Of a stretch of 64,000 bases of DNA, positions 24,094 to 35,939 are shown piece after piece. Within the stretch, counting starts at the first letter, position 1. Each line of letters begins with the position of its first letter. The notes below the pieces were generated by a model. The model searched no databases. It worked only from the letters and a program-made list of their open reading frames with translations, and had not been told where the DNA came from. The position numbers and the translations under genes are program-made. Origin of the DNA: Plantago major (lineage: Eukaryota > Streptophyta > Magnoliopsida > Lamiales > Plantaginaceae); NCBI GenBank assembly GCA_026545765.1, contig CM048841.1, forward strand, positions 1,826,512 through 1,890,511, read 5' to 3'.

Positions 24094-25005
24094 CTCTTAT
24101 ATAGAGTTTTGAGTGAGTGTTTTTCAGATGAATTTTGTACAATTAATCGAGATTAGTCTATCTTTTCAGAAGACTAAGCACAAAAAGTTGAGTTTGCAGA
24201 AGGGGTTTTGCAGAAATCTTGAGAGATTTTGCTGTTTTGATGCAAGTTTGAAATTTCAGAATTGGTAAAGTGTTTGTCTTTTGCCCAAATCCTATATATA
24301 TAGCAGACAAAATGTACATAGATACAACATACATACAACTAAATATGAATGCGTGTCTTTGTATCTGCATAGGCGTGGTACGTCCTTTGTACTTCATTAA
24401 ATGCGTAGTGGGCCATGTCTGCATTTCATAACAGACATTACTTGCTTTGTTTTAATCTCAACCGTTGAGATCAAACGTTTATTCATCAAGGGCTTATATT
24501 GAATATCTTGTAATCAACAAATGGTATTGTGCCGACTTGATGCTACATTCATTGTGTCACTGAGTAAAGAGTAGGAACACTTTAATCGTTTGAGCTTATC
24601 ATTCTGAGTGTCAAGTCCTTATCTATATATTGTTTATCATGAAAATGGTAAAAATACAAGACATTGGACAAGTTTGACTTTCAGAACTTATACTTTTCGG
24701 GATTTGAGTGTCTTTTCTCTTTATGACTAAATAGCTTTCTGAGTTCAAGTGTCAGAAGCTTCAGTTGTTTGAATATATTTGACCCACTCTCAGTAAGTAA
24801 GTTCTAGTCTTATTTACTTATTGACTGTGTACCAACCTTTGCCTTTCTGGATACCCGTTCTAGAAATGTTTTGCCTTTCTGAGTGTTGCTACTCAGAATC
24901 CTTTGCATCACTTCTTATCAACTTAGCTTTCTGAGAACATGTTCTCAGAGGCCTACTTCTTTTCTACCTCACTTACTCTGACTTTAGAGATTCAGGACAT
25001 TTTTC
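24094..25005 (-). other. Element C spacer between pol and ORF3
   Basis: Has a TATA run (24293-24302), about 200 bp upstream of the ORF3 start, and one degenerate pol-ORF3 hairpin near 24846-24866 (TCTGGATACCCGTTCTAGA). No gene seen. Confidence 0.6.
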
Positions 25006-28000
25006 AGTCCTTAGGCATCTCCATTAATCCAAGATTATATCTTAAGGTCAAGAACCGGCTTTCTTGTAGGGGCTTGGTGAAGATATCTGCAAGTTGGTCT
25101 ACTGTGCCAATCTTGAGTATTTCTATATTGCCTTTCTCAACATGGTCTCTGATGAAGTGGTGTCTAACATCAATGTTCTTTGTTCTGGCATGGAACTTGG
25201 GGTTCTGTGTGATTGCAATGGCACTTGTGTTATCACAGGAAATGGGAGTTTTCTCTTCATTGAGTCCATAGTCTCTGAGTTGTTGTTAAATCCACATAAT
25301 TTGTGTCGCACAACAACCAGCAACAATATATTCAGCCTCTGTGGTAGAAGTTACAATTGAGTTTTGTTTCTTGCTAAACCATGAGATAAGTCTAGTTCCC
25401 AGAAACTGACAAGTTCCTGAGGTACTTTTCCTATCAAGCATTGATCCAGCATAATCAGCATCTGAGTAACCAGCCAAACTCAATCCACTTTCTTTAGGAT
25501 ACCACAAACCTACATCTACTGTACCTTTCACATACCTTAATATTTTCATAGCAATGTTGTAGTGTGATTGCATTGGATTTGTTTGAAATCTAGCACACAT
25601 TCCAACTGCATATTGAATATCAGGTCTGCTTGCAGTAAGGTAAAGTAGTGAACCTATCAACTTCCTATACTTGTGTTCATCAACACTCTTATTTGATTCA
25701 GTATAGGTCATCTTGGTTCCTATGCTCATAGGTGTCTTAGCATTCTTTTCAGAAGGCTTAAGATTGAATTTTGTGAGCATGTCGTTTGCATACTTTGTCT
25801 GACTAATGAATATTCCATCATTGAGTTGCTTGACTTGCAATCCTAGGAAATAGTTCAATTCTCCCATCATGCTCATCTCAAACTTACTTTTCATGAGATT
25901 TGCAAAGTCATCACAAAGTTGCTTGTCCTTAGATCCAAATATAATGTCATCAACATATACTTGAACTAAGAGTAGTTTCTCATCATGATTTAAAGTAAAT
26001 AAAATTTTATCAACTTCACCTTTCTTGAAACCACTTTCCAGAAGGTATTTGGCCAAAGTGTCATACCATGCTCTTGGAGCCTGTTTCAGTCCATATAGAG
26101 CTTTCTGTAGCTTATAGACCATTCTACTTTCTGAGTAAACTTCAAAGCCACGTGGTTGCTCAACATAGACTTCCTCAGCAAGTTCACCATTCAAGAATGC
26201 ACTTTTGACATCCATCTGATAAACTTTAAAGTCTTTATGAGCTGCAAAGGCCAGAAAGAGTCTTATTGCATCCAATCTGGCAACTGGTGCATATGACTCA
26301 TCAAAATCTAAGCCTTCAGTCTGGGTGAATCCCTTGGCAACGAACCTTGCCTTGTTTCTGGTTATTTCACCTGATTCATTCATCTTGTTTCTGTAAACCC
26401 ACTTAGTTCCAATCACAGATATTCCTTCTACAAATGGAACTAGTTTCCAGACTTTGTTTCTCTCAAATTGATCCAACTCTTCTTGCATTGCAGAGATCCA
26501 GTCTTGGTCTCTTAATGCTTCTTCTATAGTTTTAGGTTCAATGTTTGAGATGAAACATCCAAAGAGAGAATTAGCATTCTCAGCTATTGCTCTCCTAGTC
26601 CTAACGCCTTGATTGATTGGTCCGATCACATCTTTTGCAGGATGATCCTTGATCCATCTTAACATGGGTTTAGGGCTAGTAGGGTCAGCATCTATGTGAT
26701 CTGAATGTGAATCACTATGATTATGACTTGATACTTCTTCAGTATCTGAGACATTTTGCACCTCAGAAGGGCGGTGAATGTCTGACACTTGCTCAGTGTG
26801 AGAGCTTTCTGGGACATGCCTGTCAGAGAGGTCATTTCCAGAGTTAGCTCTCTGATGAACATCTTCAGTTTCCATTTCTGGAATTCTTATAGGAAATTCT
26901 TCATCATGTCTGAGAATCATCTGGTTGTTACTAGGCATTTCATGCTTTTCTTCGTCAGAGTCATCCTCCCTTTCCATAATGATGTTTTTCCTTTCTGAGG
27001 GTTCTTCTTCAGAATCCCTCAACATTAGTTCCTTGAACTTTTCTGAGAGTTCATCAGCAAGAGGGGGTTTCTTGCTTCCTTCATAGAATACAACATGAAC
27101 TGATTCTTCAATCCTCTTTGTTCTTTTGTTGTAAACTCTGTATGCTTTGCTATTCATAGAATAACCAAGAAACACACCTTCATCTGCCTTTGGTTGAAAT
27201 GTCCTTAGATACTCTTTTTCATTGTTAAGAACAAAACATCTACAACCAAATACTTTCAGATGTTTGATATTAGGGGATCTTCCAACCAAGAGTTCATATG
27301 GAGTCTTGTCATGGTCTTTGTTTATCAAACATCTATTCTGAGTATAGCATGCTGTGTTTACAGCTTCAACCCAATAAGCTTCACTTATTTCAGTGTCAAC
27401 TAGCATTGTCCTTGCTGCTTCTTTAAGGGTTCTATTTTTCCTTTCTGCAACACCATTTTGTTGTGGTGTTCTTACAGAGGAAAGTTGGTGTTGTATACCT
27501 TTGCTGGTACAAAACTCCTTTATGTACTGGTTGACAAACTCAGTACCATGGTCTGTTCTGATTGCAGATACTTTGTCATTTTTCATGACTTTTAGCTTAT
27601 TCAGCAAGTTTGGTATTTACACCCTAGCATCAGATTTGTGCTTCAGAAAGACGACCCAATTTAATCTTGAGAAGTCGTCTACAACAACCAGACCATACTT
27701 CTTTCCTGCATAACTAGTTACAGATGATTCAAAAAGATCCATGTGTAATAGTTGCAGTGGTCTAACACTAGAGTGTCTGGTTTTGGACTTGAAAGAGATC
27801 TTGGATTGTTTCCCCATCTGACAGGCAGAACAGATACCATCCTTTCTGAAAAATGTTTTGGGAAGGCCAACCACTAACTCTTTCTTGGCAAGTTTGTTCA
27901 GAGGTTTGAAATTCAAATGACTCATTCTTTTGTGCCATAACCAGTGCTCTTCTGTGTGATCTGATTGACTCACCATGAGACATTCTTCAGTTGTGGCAGA

Positions 28001-28385
28001 TGCCCAATCGGCAACATAAAGACTACCTTTCCGCCGAGCAACCAAGACTGTCTGCTTTGACTCATTGTCAATAAGTTTGCAATAATTTGCTTTGAATTTT
28101 ACAGTGAGTCCCTTGTCTGCAAACTGGCTCATGCTAAATAGATTATATTTCAAACCCTTAACATGTAATACGTCAGTGATTGTTAATGATCCAATTTGAC
28201 GTTGCCATATCCCAGAGAGGGATTTAATTCTCCTCCAGCAAATCTGATGTCTGGTCCATTGTTGCAAGCTTTGTAGTTGACCAGATTTGCTTTGTCTCCT
28301 GTCATGTGCTTTCCGCATCCACTATCAAATAGCCATTGAGCCTTAGTCCAAGAGGCGTTCTGCACAAAACAGGAAACAGGAGTTA
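25006..28385 (-). pseudogene. pol: Element C pol (nearly intact)
   Basis: Protease WLFDSGCGKHMTGD (near 28330), broken by a frame change near 28200. Then GAG-pre-integrase (WLWHKRMSHLNFKPL, CSACQMGKQS) and integrase start (28318-27617). A TAA at about 27617, then a 773-codon open stretch (27607-25286) with integrase RTDHGTEF and [14 protein letters not shown] with the intact YVDDIIFGS box (about 25950) and RNase H ([21 protein letters not shown]). CAA is replaced by TAA at about 25288; similarity continues to TKPLQESRF near 25050. Fewest lesions of the four pol genes here. Confidence 0.92.
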
Positions 28386-29848
28386 GGTTCTTGTTTCAGA
28401 GATAGAACCACTTAGCCTAAACATTATTCTAGTAGGAATCCACATTTTAGTGAATTTCTTGGGAGTTTGTTTTTGTCTAACTTGATCAGAAGGAGATGCA
28501 ATAGAATCAGTAATTTTGATCTCAATCTTCCTTCTTGGGGTGTTTCTAGGTGTCCTTTGGTGCTTTCTGGACCCTGGGTTTCTGGGATTGCTTTTCAGCA
28601 AACTTAGCCTTTCAGGCCAGGTTCCTTCTAGCTCTGGCATTCAGTTTTTTAGTGGCTTGAGATTTCTTCCACTTTTGTCTATTGCTACGTGCAATATCAG
28701 CCTTGCGCCATTGTTCTTGTCCTTCCTTATATTGTTGCAGAAGGACCTTTCCAATAGCACGATAGCCAATGCCATTTCGAACACCTTTGGCTTTCTGAAT
28801 TTGTTCTTCAGAAGCCTTACTAGTTTTTGCACCTTCTTTATTTTCATAAAATGGTACAGTAGAGAATTTGCCTATTCCAGCAATTCTTCCCTTCCTAGTA
28901 ATGCAGCAATGTGGATGGTTGCATGTCTGAGGGTTGTGTTTCTTTTCAGAAACCTTATCCACATGTTTCTTGTGAACTTGTTGTTCTTTTAAAGGCTGGG
29001 TTGCAACTCCTTTTCCTTTGTCAACTACCCTAGCTTTTTGATCAATGCTATAGGTGGTTGAAGAACCATTCTGTTGACTTCTTACAAAGATCAACCTTTC
29101 ATCATTCTTCTTCAGAGGAGATGAATTACTTAATTGTTCATCAAGTCCAAGTCCACCTTTCTCAGAGGGGTCTCTCAGATATGCTTGAACCTCAGTGAGA
29201 GTGTCACTAGACTTCGCATAAGATTGGAAGGATAGCTCTTTCTTTCTGAGTTCTTCATTCTCAGAAAGTAGCTTCATCATTTTCTTATTAAGTTCATCCA
29301 AGGCTAGTTTGTGAGAATTTTCATTCTCAGATATCTGAGCTTTCAGAAAGGCTATTTCAGCGTTCTTGTTCTCAGATACTCTAGTTAGCTCAGAAACTTC
29401 TTTTTCAAGAGTTTCTTTGCTTTCCTCTAGAATTCTGGTTTTGGATTGTGCTTCCAGAAATTCTTTCTCATAACGATCCAATTCACTTTTGACCAACTCC
29501 AAATCCTCAATTCCATCATCACTCTCATAGTACAGAAATTGTGAATTGTTAGTTACCTCATCAGCCATAAGACATAATTCAATGTTGGAGATGTCTAGAC
29601 CAGCAATCTCAGCAACTCCACACATTTCATTCTTCTTAAGACTGAAGTCAATTACATTGTGGGTGAGTCCACACAATTCTGGTGATGGTAGGTTTGAGTT
29701 ATCTGAATCTCCATCTTCAGAATCTGTCTTAATGTCTAGAGCATCAAGTTGAATTTGAATCTTCTTCCGTTATTTAGTCAATAAGGCCCTTTGATTTCTC
29801 TTGAAACTTTTTTAGTCCTTCTTGTCACCTGTCTTGAGTTTGTTTAAA
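28386..29848 (-). pseudogene. gag: Element C gag, C-terminal part
   Basis: Downstream of the MULE: acidic stretch, MCGLTHNVIDF, coiled coil (29450-29200; heptads such as KNAEIAFLKAQISENENSH), ISQ-type linker, then the basic tail ARARRNLA near 28630. A frame change near 28612-28640 and the stop at 28385-28383 follow. It continues the zinc-knuckle part at 35086-35170. Confidence 0.85.
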
Positions 29849-30427
29849 GGGAAAATTACAAAAACCACCCCTTAAATTTGGCCCCTTTGCACATTCATCC
29901 CTAGATTGGTGACTATTACAGATTCGTCCAAAATTAACAAAGGCCTAATTTCATAATTATATTTACCCCCAAAAGTCAAACAAGCCGATGACATGGCCTG
30001 CTAAAATGCTGATGTGGAGGCCAAACTTTGAAGTAATAACGAAAATGCCATCTACTTTTTCCATTTTTGTTTTTCTTTAATTCTTCTTTTGATTTTTCTT
30101 TTGTTTTCTCTTTTCTTTATTCCCTCTTTATTATTGGCGGTACTGATAGTTGGACTTGTATGTAATTAACAGAACATATTACAGGGATCTTTATGTAATT
30201 GATTTGAATCAATTTAGTTTGGATAGCCGGTATAGTCACGTGAGAGTCACGTGTGGGTGGTACTGTAATTACCATTACATAGTATAGGGACTAATCTGTA
30301 ATTGATTTGAATAAAATTTTAAAAACTAGCCGTTATGTATCCGTTAGTTGATGGATTTTTGGCTATAAAACCCTCATTTTAGCTCTTCTTCAATAATTTA
30401 TTGCACACTTCTTCCTACTACTTAACA

Positions 30428-30793
30428 ATGGCTTCAAGTGGTTCATTCTCGAGTGCTAAAGTGGCTGATGGACACAATGGAGGAATTTGTAGGCAGTTTG
30501 ATTGTGTAAGAAGGACGGTCATAACACGTTCGACTTCGAAAGCCAATCCGGGAAGGTTGTATCACCGGTGCTCTATACATGGTTTGTCTAGTTGGTTCAC
30601 ACCAAATGAGGAGCAGTCCTACGTTGCGGATCACATGTTGGAGGAAGAGAGGGAAGACCATGCCGACCCAAATGGAAGGAATGATCTAGCAAGAATTGAA
30701 GATCACTACATGGGGCTTAGACAACTCATTTCTCTTAACCTAGTGTTGTTGGCAATGTACCTGTTTTGCTTGATTATGAAATGTATCTTCTAG
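30428..30793 (+). CDS. GRF-like zinc-finger protein with C-terminal membrane segment
   Basis: 121 codons from ATG 30428. MASSGSFSS is followed by a Cys-containing stretch (CRQFDCVRRTVI), then TSKANPGRLYHRCSIHG and SSWF. This fits the GRF zinc-finger pattern (C-x-C, T..NPGR.F..C, W), though the first Cys pair is spaced unusually. Residues about 100-120 are hydrophobic (LISLNLVLLAMYLFCLIMKCIF), a likely membrane anchor. Such GRF ORFs are common passengers in plant MULEs (known); the role is not. It is convergent with the transposase, intact and single-exon. The upstream TATA-like CTATAAAACC near 30363 is plausible. Confidence 0.6.
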   Translation: MASSGSFSSAKVADGHNGGICRQFDCVRRTVITRSTSKANPGRLYHRCSIHGLSSWFTPNEEQSYVADHMLEEEREDHADPNGRNDLARIEDHYMGLRQLISLNLVLLAMYLFCLIMKCIF

Positions 30794-30987
30794 TATAGGT
30801 TGGCATCTAGTCTATTAGTTTAGTACCTATTAGGGCACCCTACCTATTATGTATGCATGCAAACATTTTCCAGTAATGAACAAATTTTGCATGAAATGAT
30901 CAAGGCATCACAGCCTACAAATCCATTACTGTCATCATCCAATACACAAGAAATTAAATGAAAATCCATCAAATTAGCATAATCCAC

Positions 30988-31155
30988 CATCAAAGTAGCA
31001 TAATCCATTACAAAAGTAACAAAAGGATCAACAAGATCACCCCTTGAATCCATCAAACAAACTGAATCCATCCACCATCAAAGTAGCATAATCCATTACA
31101 AAAGCAACAAAAGGATCAACAAGATCACCCCTTCAATCCATCAAACAAACTGAAT
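30988..31155. repeat. Tandem duplication of about 83 bp
   Basis: A unit starting ACCATCAAAGTAGCATAATC (about 30988 and 31073) repeats once with few changes, including ATCACCCCTT.AATCCATC. It lies between the GRF gene and the transposase end; no coding role seen. Confidence 0.75.
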
Positions 31156-31269
31156 CCATAAATGCAACCAACAACAAACAGTAAAAAAATAATTCCATCA
31201 AATGCACCATCAAATAACTATCAAGTGCATTATCAAGCAAAAGAAGAAGGGTAATACTGCCATTGACCT

Positions 31270-31372
31270 TCACAACTCTTCATAAGCTGGAGGACTCATG
31301 TACTGACTTGAAGGCCCTTCACTTGCACTTGCAGTTCGCTTTCTCTTACTAGTTGTTCTTGAGGTGTTTGTG

Positions 31373-31471
<99 letters not shown>

Positions 31472-34354
31472 CACATAAACAAGATTAAATGAGATTAAGA
31501 TCAACCTGATCATTAGCATTAGTTCTTGGTCCACTAGAGCTAGGGCCAGTTCCACTACCAGTAGCACCACCAGTTGTTGCTCTATTGTCACCCTGTTTCA
31601 TACAAATACACACTTAAGAAAACTACCAAAAATACATAATCTATGAGAACAAGATTTCTTGCTTACTTGTGTACACTTTCTTTTGGTATGGCCAGTTTGT
31701 CCACAAAGACTGCATTTGAATGTTGATCTCTTTGGAGTTGTAGAAGTCCTTCCTCCCTCTGAAGGATGCCTGATCCTCTGGACTGCTGGTCTTCCTGCCT
31801 TCCTCTTAACATTAGGAGGATGACATTGTTCATTTGTAAGATCTTCAGGCCAAAAGTGTGTGGAAGGAATGGGCTGCAACTCTATATCATAGGTAAGAAT
31901 ATAGGCAGCTTTTGTGTGATTGAATGACAAATAATCCACAGGATCCTCCCTTCTATTAATTATTGCCAACCAAGCATGCCTACAGGGTATACCTGAGATA
32001 TCCCATCTTCTACAGTCACAAGTTCTTGCCTGTAGGTTGACAATGAACTTGAAACTCAAGTCTTCAACCTCAAATGTTTTCCCCACTTCAGTTACAATTC
32101 TACATTTCCTTGAAACTTCACTGATTTCATTCATCTTGTACAAGGTCTTTGGCATAACAACAGCTGAGCAATTGAGTCCATGCTTCTTTCTAATCACCAC
32201 CCTCTTCATGACTTGTTGTCTCAGTCCTTCCAATATGCTATAGATGGAATAAGCTCTCAATGGATCAACCCATGAGTTGAAGCACTCACTCATGTTATTT
32301 GTAACTTGATCTATCTTGACATCTGTTTTATAAGAATGCCTAGCCCATTGTGTAAGTGGTATTGACATTAGCCACTCATATTCTTCAGGCCTACCCAATT
32401 TCATTCTCTCCATTGCTTTGCTGAAACTGTATTTTGTATAGGTTGTGCTAGCCTGCCAGAAAAATCTCCTTAACTCTTTTGCAGTCCATTTGGCCTTGAA
32501 GTTATCATATATGTGCTTGGCACATTTTCTGTTGATAACATTAGGGAATAATTCTTCAATTGTAGGCACAAGGCCCTACAAAACACACAAGTGTTAGAGG
32601 GATCCTTATGAAATAAAATAAAATAAAATAAATTTCAAAGAACATGTAGAATACCTCATATATGGTACAGTAACACCCAGTTTACTAGTTGCCCAAGAAA
32701 TGAGTGCATATGAATCCATTTTGGGATGCCTTCTCACCTCATCCAATATCTGCCTTGCAAGCCAATTCATGTCTGCTTCTTTGTTATTCACAGCCTTGAT
32801 ACAAGTATGACTGCCATGATATGTTTCCACAACCATGCTATTATCATTGACCTTGCTAGCATGCAGTCTCCAATTACACCCAGCCCCAAGACACCTTGCA
32901 GTAAACCTAGAATCCTCATTTTTCAATCTTTCACAATGGAATCCCACCTTGATGGAATACTCCTTCACCCTCTGCCTTATCTCTTCCACATTCCTAAAAG
33001 TATCACCAACTTCAAACTCTCTATTCCATTCCATATTGTTTGTTTGGAATTCATCATCCACCCAATCATCATCACTTACCAGCTGATCTTCCTCATCCAT
33101 TTCATCACCACTCAGGTCAATATTCTTAGCTCTATTGCCACCCCTCTTCTTCTTAGTCCTAGAAGTTGGAACTTGTGGTACTTCACCACTGCCACCTACA
33201 CCAATATCCTCAGTATCATCATCAGTACCACTCAGATTAGTCCTATTGAAACCAATTTCTTCATCTTCAGATTCATGCATATAATATGATTGAGGAACAT
33301 CATCCTCCCAATCCATCCCTTCACAGTCATCATCATCTTCAGTCATCTTCTTTTTCCCCTTATCCTTCCAATTCTCACAGAAGTCATCCTCAGTCATCTT
33401 TCTATTCCCCTTATCCTTTCCCTTCTCCTCAGTAGGTAATTCAGCATTCTTAGCTCTTTCAGTAGTTTGAGTTGTTGGGATAGACTGATTGCTGAAATGT
33501 TCAGCAAGAAAGGCATCCACATCAAAATTTTGTAGTATTTCATCAACTTCAACTACTGGAACATCTTCTGGTTCCTCAATATGACCAGGAACATAGGCAT
33601 CTTCATTAGGAATTGGAGTTGGAGTTGGATTAGGGTCAGAAGGAGTGGGGACTAGTTCAGTGGTTGGAGTAGGAGTTGGAGAAGGAGGGGAGACTTGTTC
33701 AGTGGTTGTAGTAGGAGTTGGAGTGGGGACTTTTTCAGTTCTTGGAGTAGGAGAAGAAGCTTTTGGGGGAATTGGATTATCAGTAGGTTCATTCTCATCA
33801 TCAGTACTAAGTTCATCAGTTAGGTCAACATAGATAGGTTCCTTAGAAGATCTACCCTTTTATGAATCCCTCCAACTTTTTGTCTTGCATTTCCTGCTCC
33901 TATAAACTCTCTCCATTCTCTCCCTCAAATTATCTGCAAGAGGGGGTGCCCTATAGTGAGTAGCACCAGGATTAAACCACTCACTGTCATCATCCTCCCA
34001 TACAGACCACCTCATATTTTTCTTCCTGGTTGATTCATCAATAACAATAGGAATAGCCTCTGAAGTCTCAACATGTAATTCAACCTCCATATGTTTCTTG
34101 TTCTTCTCAAACATCACTTTCACATCATCATCAGTAATCAACTCCAACTGATCCATTGTTCCCTCTAAATCACACTTCATACTAAAGCATAGATTATCTG
34201 TAGAAGGATAGTTTTCTAATGCAGTAGCCATCACACCATTCATCAGTTTTATGTGAGAATACTTGGTTGGCTTAACATGCTCCAACATATACTGATCTTT
34301 CCCACAATGAATCCTAATATTGTAAGTTCCAATTTTTGCTGCATAATACAACAT
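31270..34354 (-). pseudogene. MURA-like transposase, catalytic core deleted
   Basis: N-terminal PB1-like MuDR domain (34354-33860: MLYYAAKIGTYNIRIHCG), an in-frame TAA near 33860, then a Pro/Thr/Ser linker and the MuDR DNA-binding domain (about 33000-32720: EFEVGDTFRNVEEIRQ, FTARCLGAGCNWRLHAS). After ISWATSKLGVTVPYMR the sequence jumps to GLVPTIEELFPN. The segment that normally carries the first two catalytic Asp residues is missing; the NNMSECFNSW block remains. Then SWIM zinc finger (CDCRRWDISGIPCRHAW) and a CCHC knuckle (CSLCGQTGHTKRKC). Splice-like joins at 31667/31592 and 31506/31374 lead to a last 34-residue exon (SKRKRTAS, ends PPAYEEL) with stop at 31270. Confidence 0.8.
31376..31469. 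repeat. (AT)n microsatellite in transposase intron
   Basis: About 47 TA repeats fill the 3' half of the intron 31505-31375, ending directly at its AG acceptor. Confidence 0.9.
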
Positions 34355-35039
34355 ACAATTAGTTCACAGAAACCCTAACTATCTGCGGCGGTTAATCATG
34401 CATGGGTTCGACATGCTCAATCACACAACATTCAACTAAAAACAACATAAAATCAATATTCAAACAACAATATAAGCATCATTAAAACCAAAAAATAAAA
34501 ACAAGAAAAGGGTTTTTTTACGTAAATAGAGTAGAATTTTACCCACATAACTTCATTTTTACAGGAATCGAAGCAAACCAATTACTTTAAACACAACATT
34601 ACACGCATAATCTATCGAAATAGGGTTCAATTTTACCTCTATTCATCGCGCCTGTTTAACCCAGAAATAGCTATTCCTCACAATCGACTGGTATCACACA
34701 CTTCCGGTACTCCAATTCGCTTGTCTCTGTGTGTTCTTTCACTGATTACAACAAGAAAGTGAACTTTTTTGTTCGATTTGGTGAAAGACGGAAGCAGAGT
34801 GAGAGAGATGGTTTTAGCGGGTAATGGGAGAAGTGGAAGGGTTTCTTCCTTTTCTATTTTCTTTTACCTTTATTTTAATGGAAAATTGAAATTCAAATTT
34901 AATTTTGCTTTTCTTTAATTCAGACAACATTTGTATTCCACGTGAGCAGAGAGAAAGATGATGCTGGCAAGGTGGTCAACGGAAGATGGGATTTTGGACG
35001 TGGATGTAATTGTTTGAAATCGGGGGTTGAATCTGTAAT
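34355..35039 (-). other. MULE 5' region
   Basis: AT-rich upstream sequence between the first transposase codons and the right terminal repeat. Possible leader exon; I see no other gene. It ends in the inverted repeat at 35040-35076. Confidence 0.5.
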
Positions 35040-35085
35040 TGGCTCAAATTTAAGGGGTACCTTCTGTAATTCGCCCTTGTTTAAA

Positions 35086-35870
35086 GCAGGACAATCTCTT
35101 TTGAAGTGACCAGGCTTTTGACAATAGAAGCAGATATCATTTCCTATATATTTCCGCAGCTTCAGTATTAATACCTTTCTGAATGGGGGTGTTCAGAGAG
35201 TTGTTCATTTGTATGTTCTTGTACTGATGATAGTTTGGGCCAAGATGCTTTTTCAGCTTTTCTTTAGCTTTTCTTCTCTCAATCTATTGACTCACAAATT
35301 TCTTCATGTGTCTTACTGCAAGAGTATTTTCTTCAGATGCATCTTTGGTATCCTTCTTTTCAGAAGTACCTTGAGAAACTAGAGCAACACTTTGCAACTT
35401 TCCAGCTGTTTGTTCTCTCTGAGTTGTCTCATAGTCTACAGTAGCAAGATGAGAGAAGAGCTCTACTGGAGTAATATTTGGCATCCCTTGGTTGAAATAA
35501 AAGAACTTAGTGTGTTCCCAGTTATGATTGAGACTTCTGACAATGGTCTTAATCTTTTCTGACTGAGAGTATCTATTGCTTTCACCAAGTGCAGCCATAT
35601 CACTCATAAGAGTGGTAAACCTGAAATCAAGTTCTTCTAGAGTTTCAATGGGACCTTGTTTGAAGTTTTGGAATTTCAATTTAAGAACTTCGAACTTGTT
35701 TTCCTTGGTTTTCTCAGTTCCGGCACAGATTTCTTCAATCAATTGCCAGGCAACTTTCGCCGTTTTAGCACCCCACAGTTTACATTGTATGTGCTCAGGT
35801 GTTGATCTGATGATTATATTACGAGCTTGACTATCCAATCTATGTCTCTTGGCATCTTCAGATGTCCAGA
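35086..35870 (-). pseudogene. gag: Element C gag, N-terminal part
   Basis: Minus strand: RNLDSQARNIIIRSTPEHIQCK (from about 35838), AAKVAWQLIEEICAGTEKTK, then down to a stop at 35284, a degraded stretch and the zinc knuckle CFYCQKPGHFKRDC (about 35137-35095), next to the MULE TSD. It lacks its first ~80 codons, leader and most of its LTR because of the deletion at about 35.87 kb. It is inverted relative to the D gag that follows. Confidence 0.85.
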
Positions 35871-35910
35871 TCCCCAGATTGGTGAAGGAACTTTGTCCAC
35901 TTTCGAGGAC
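35860..35910. other. Rearrangement junction between C gag (-) and D gag (+)
   Basis: C gag similarity ends near CAGATGTCCAGA, about 35865. Leader-like D sequence starts within some 40 bp, and D's ATG is at 35940. No LTR, primer site or TSD lies between, so both 5' ends were lost here. Confidence 0.75.
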
Positions 35911-35939
35911 TATTTAATTTGTGTGTTAAGTGTGCAGGT

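Larger units (their letters stand above)
29840..35085 (-). mobile_element. Mutator-like element (MULE) in C gag
   Basis: Element body 29849-35076 (5,228 bp), flanked by the perfect 9-bp TSD TTGTTTAAA at 29840-29848 and 35077-35085. The terminal inverted repeats share about 35 bp: GGGAAAATTACA...CCCCTTAAATTTG on the left and GGGCGAATTACA...CCCCTTAAATTTG on the right (complement). A 9-bp TSD is the signature of Mutator elements (known). It landed just after the gag zinc knuckle of C. It carries a defective MURA-type transposase on the minus strand and a small GRF-type protein on the plus strand. Confidence 0.95.

Noticed and set aside
33645..33833. Gly/Val-rich ORF on the plus strand
   Set aside because: It is the complement of the Pro/Thr-rich linker of the MULE transposase; low complexity on both strands.
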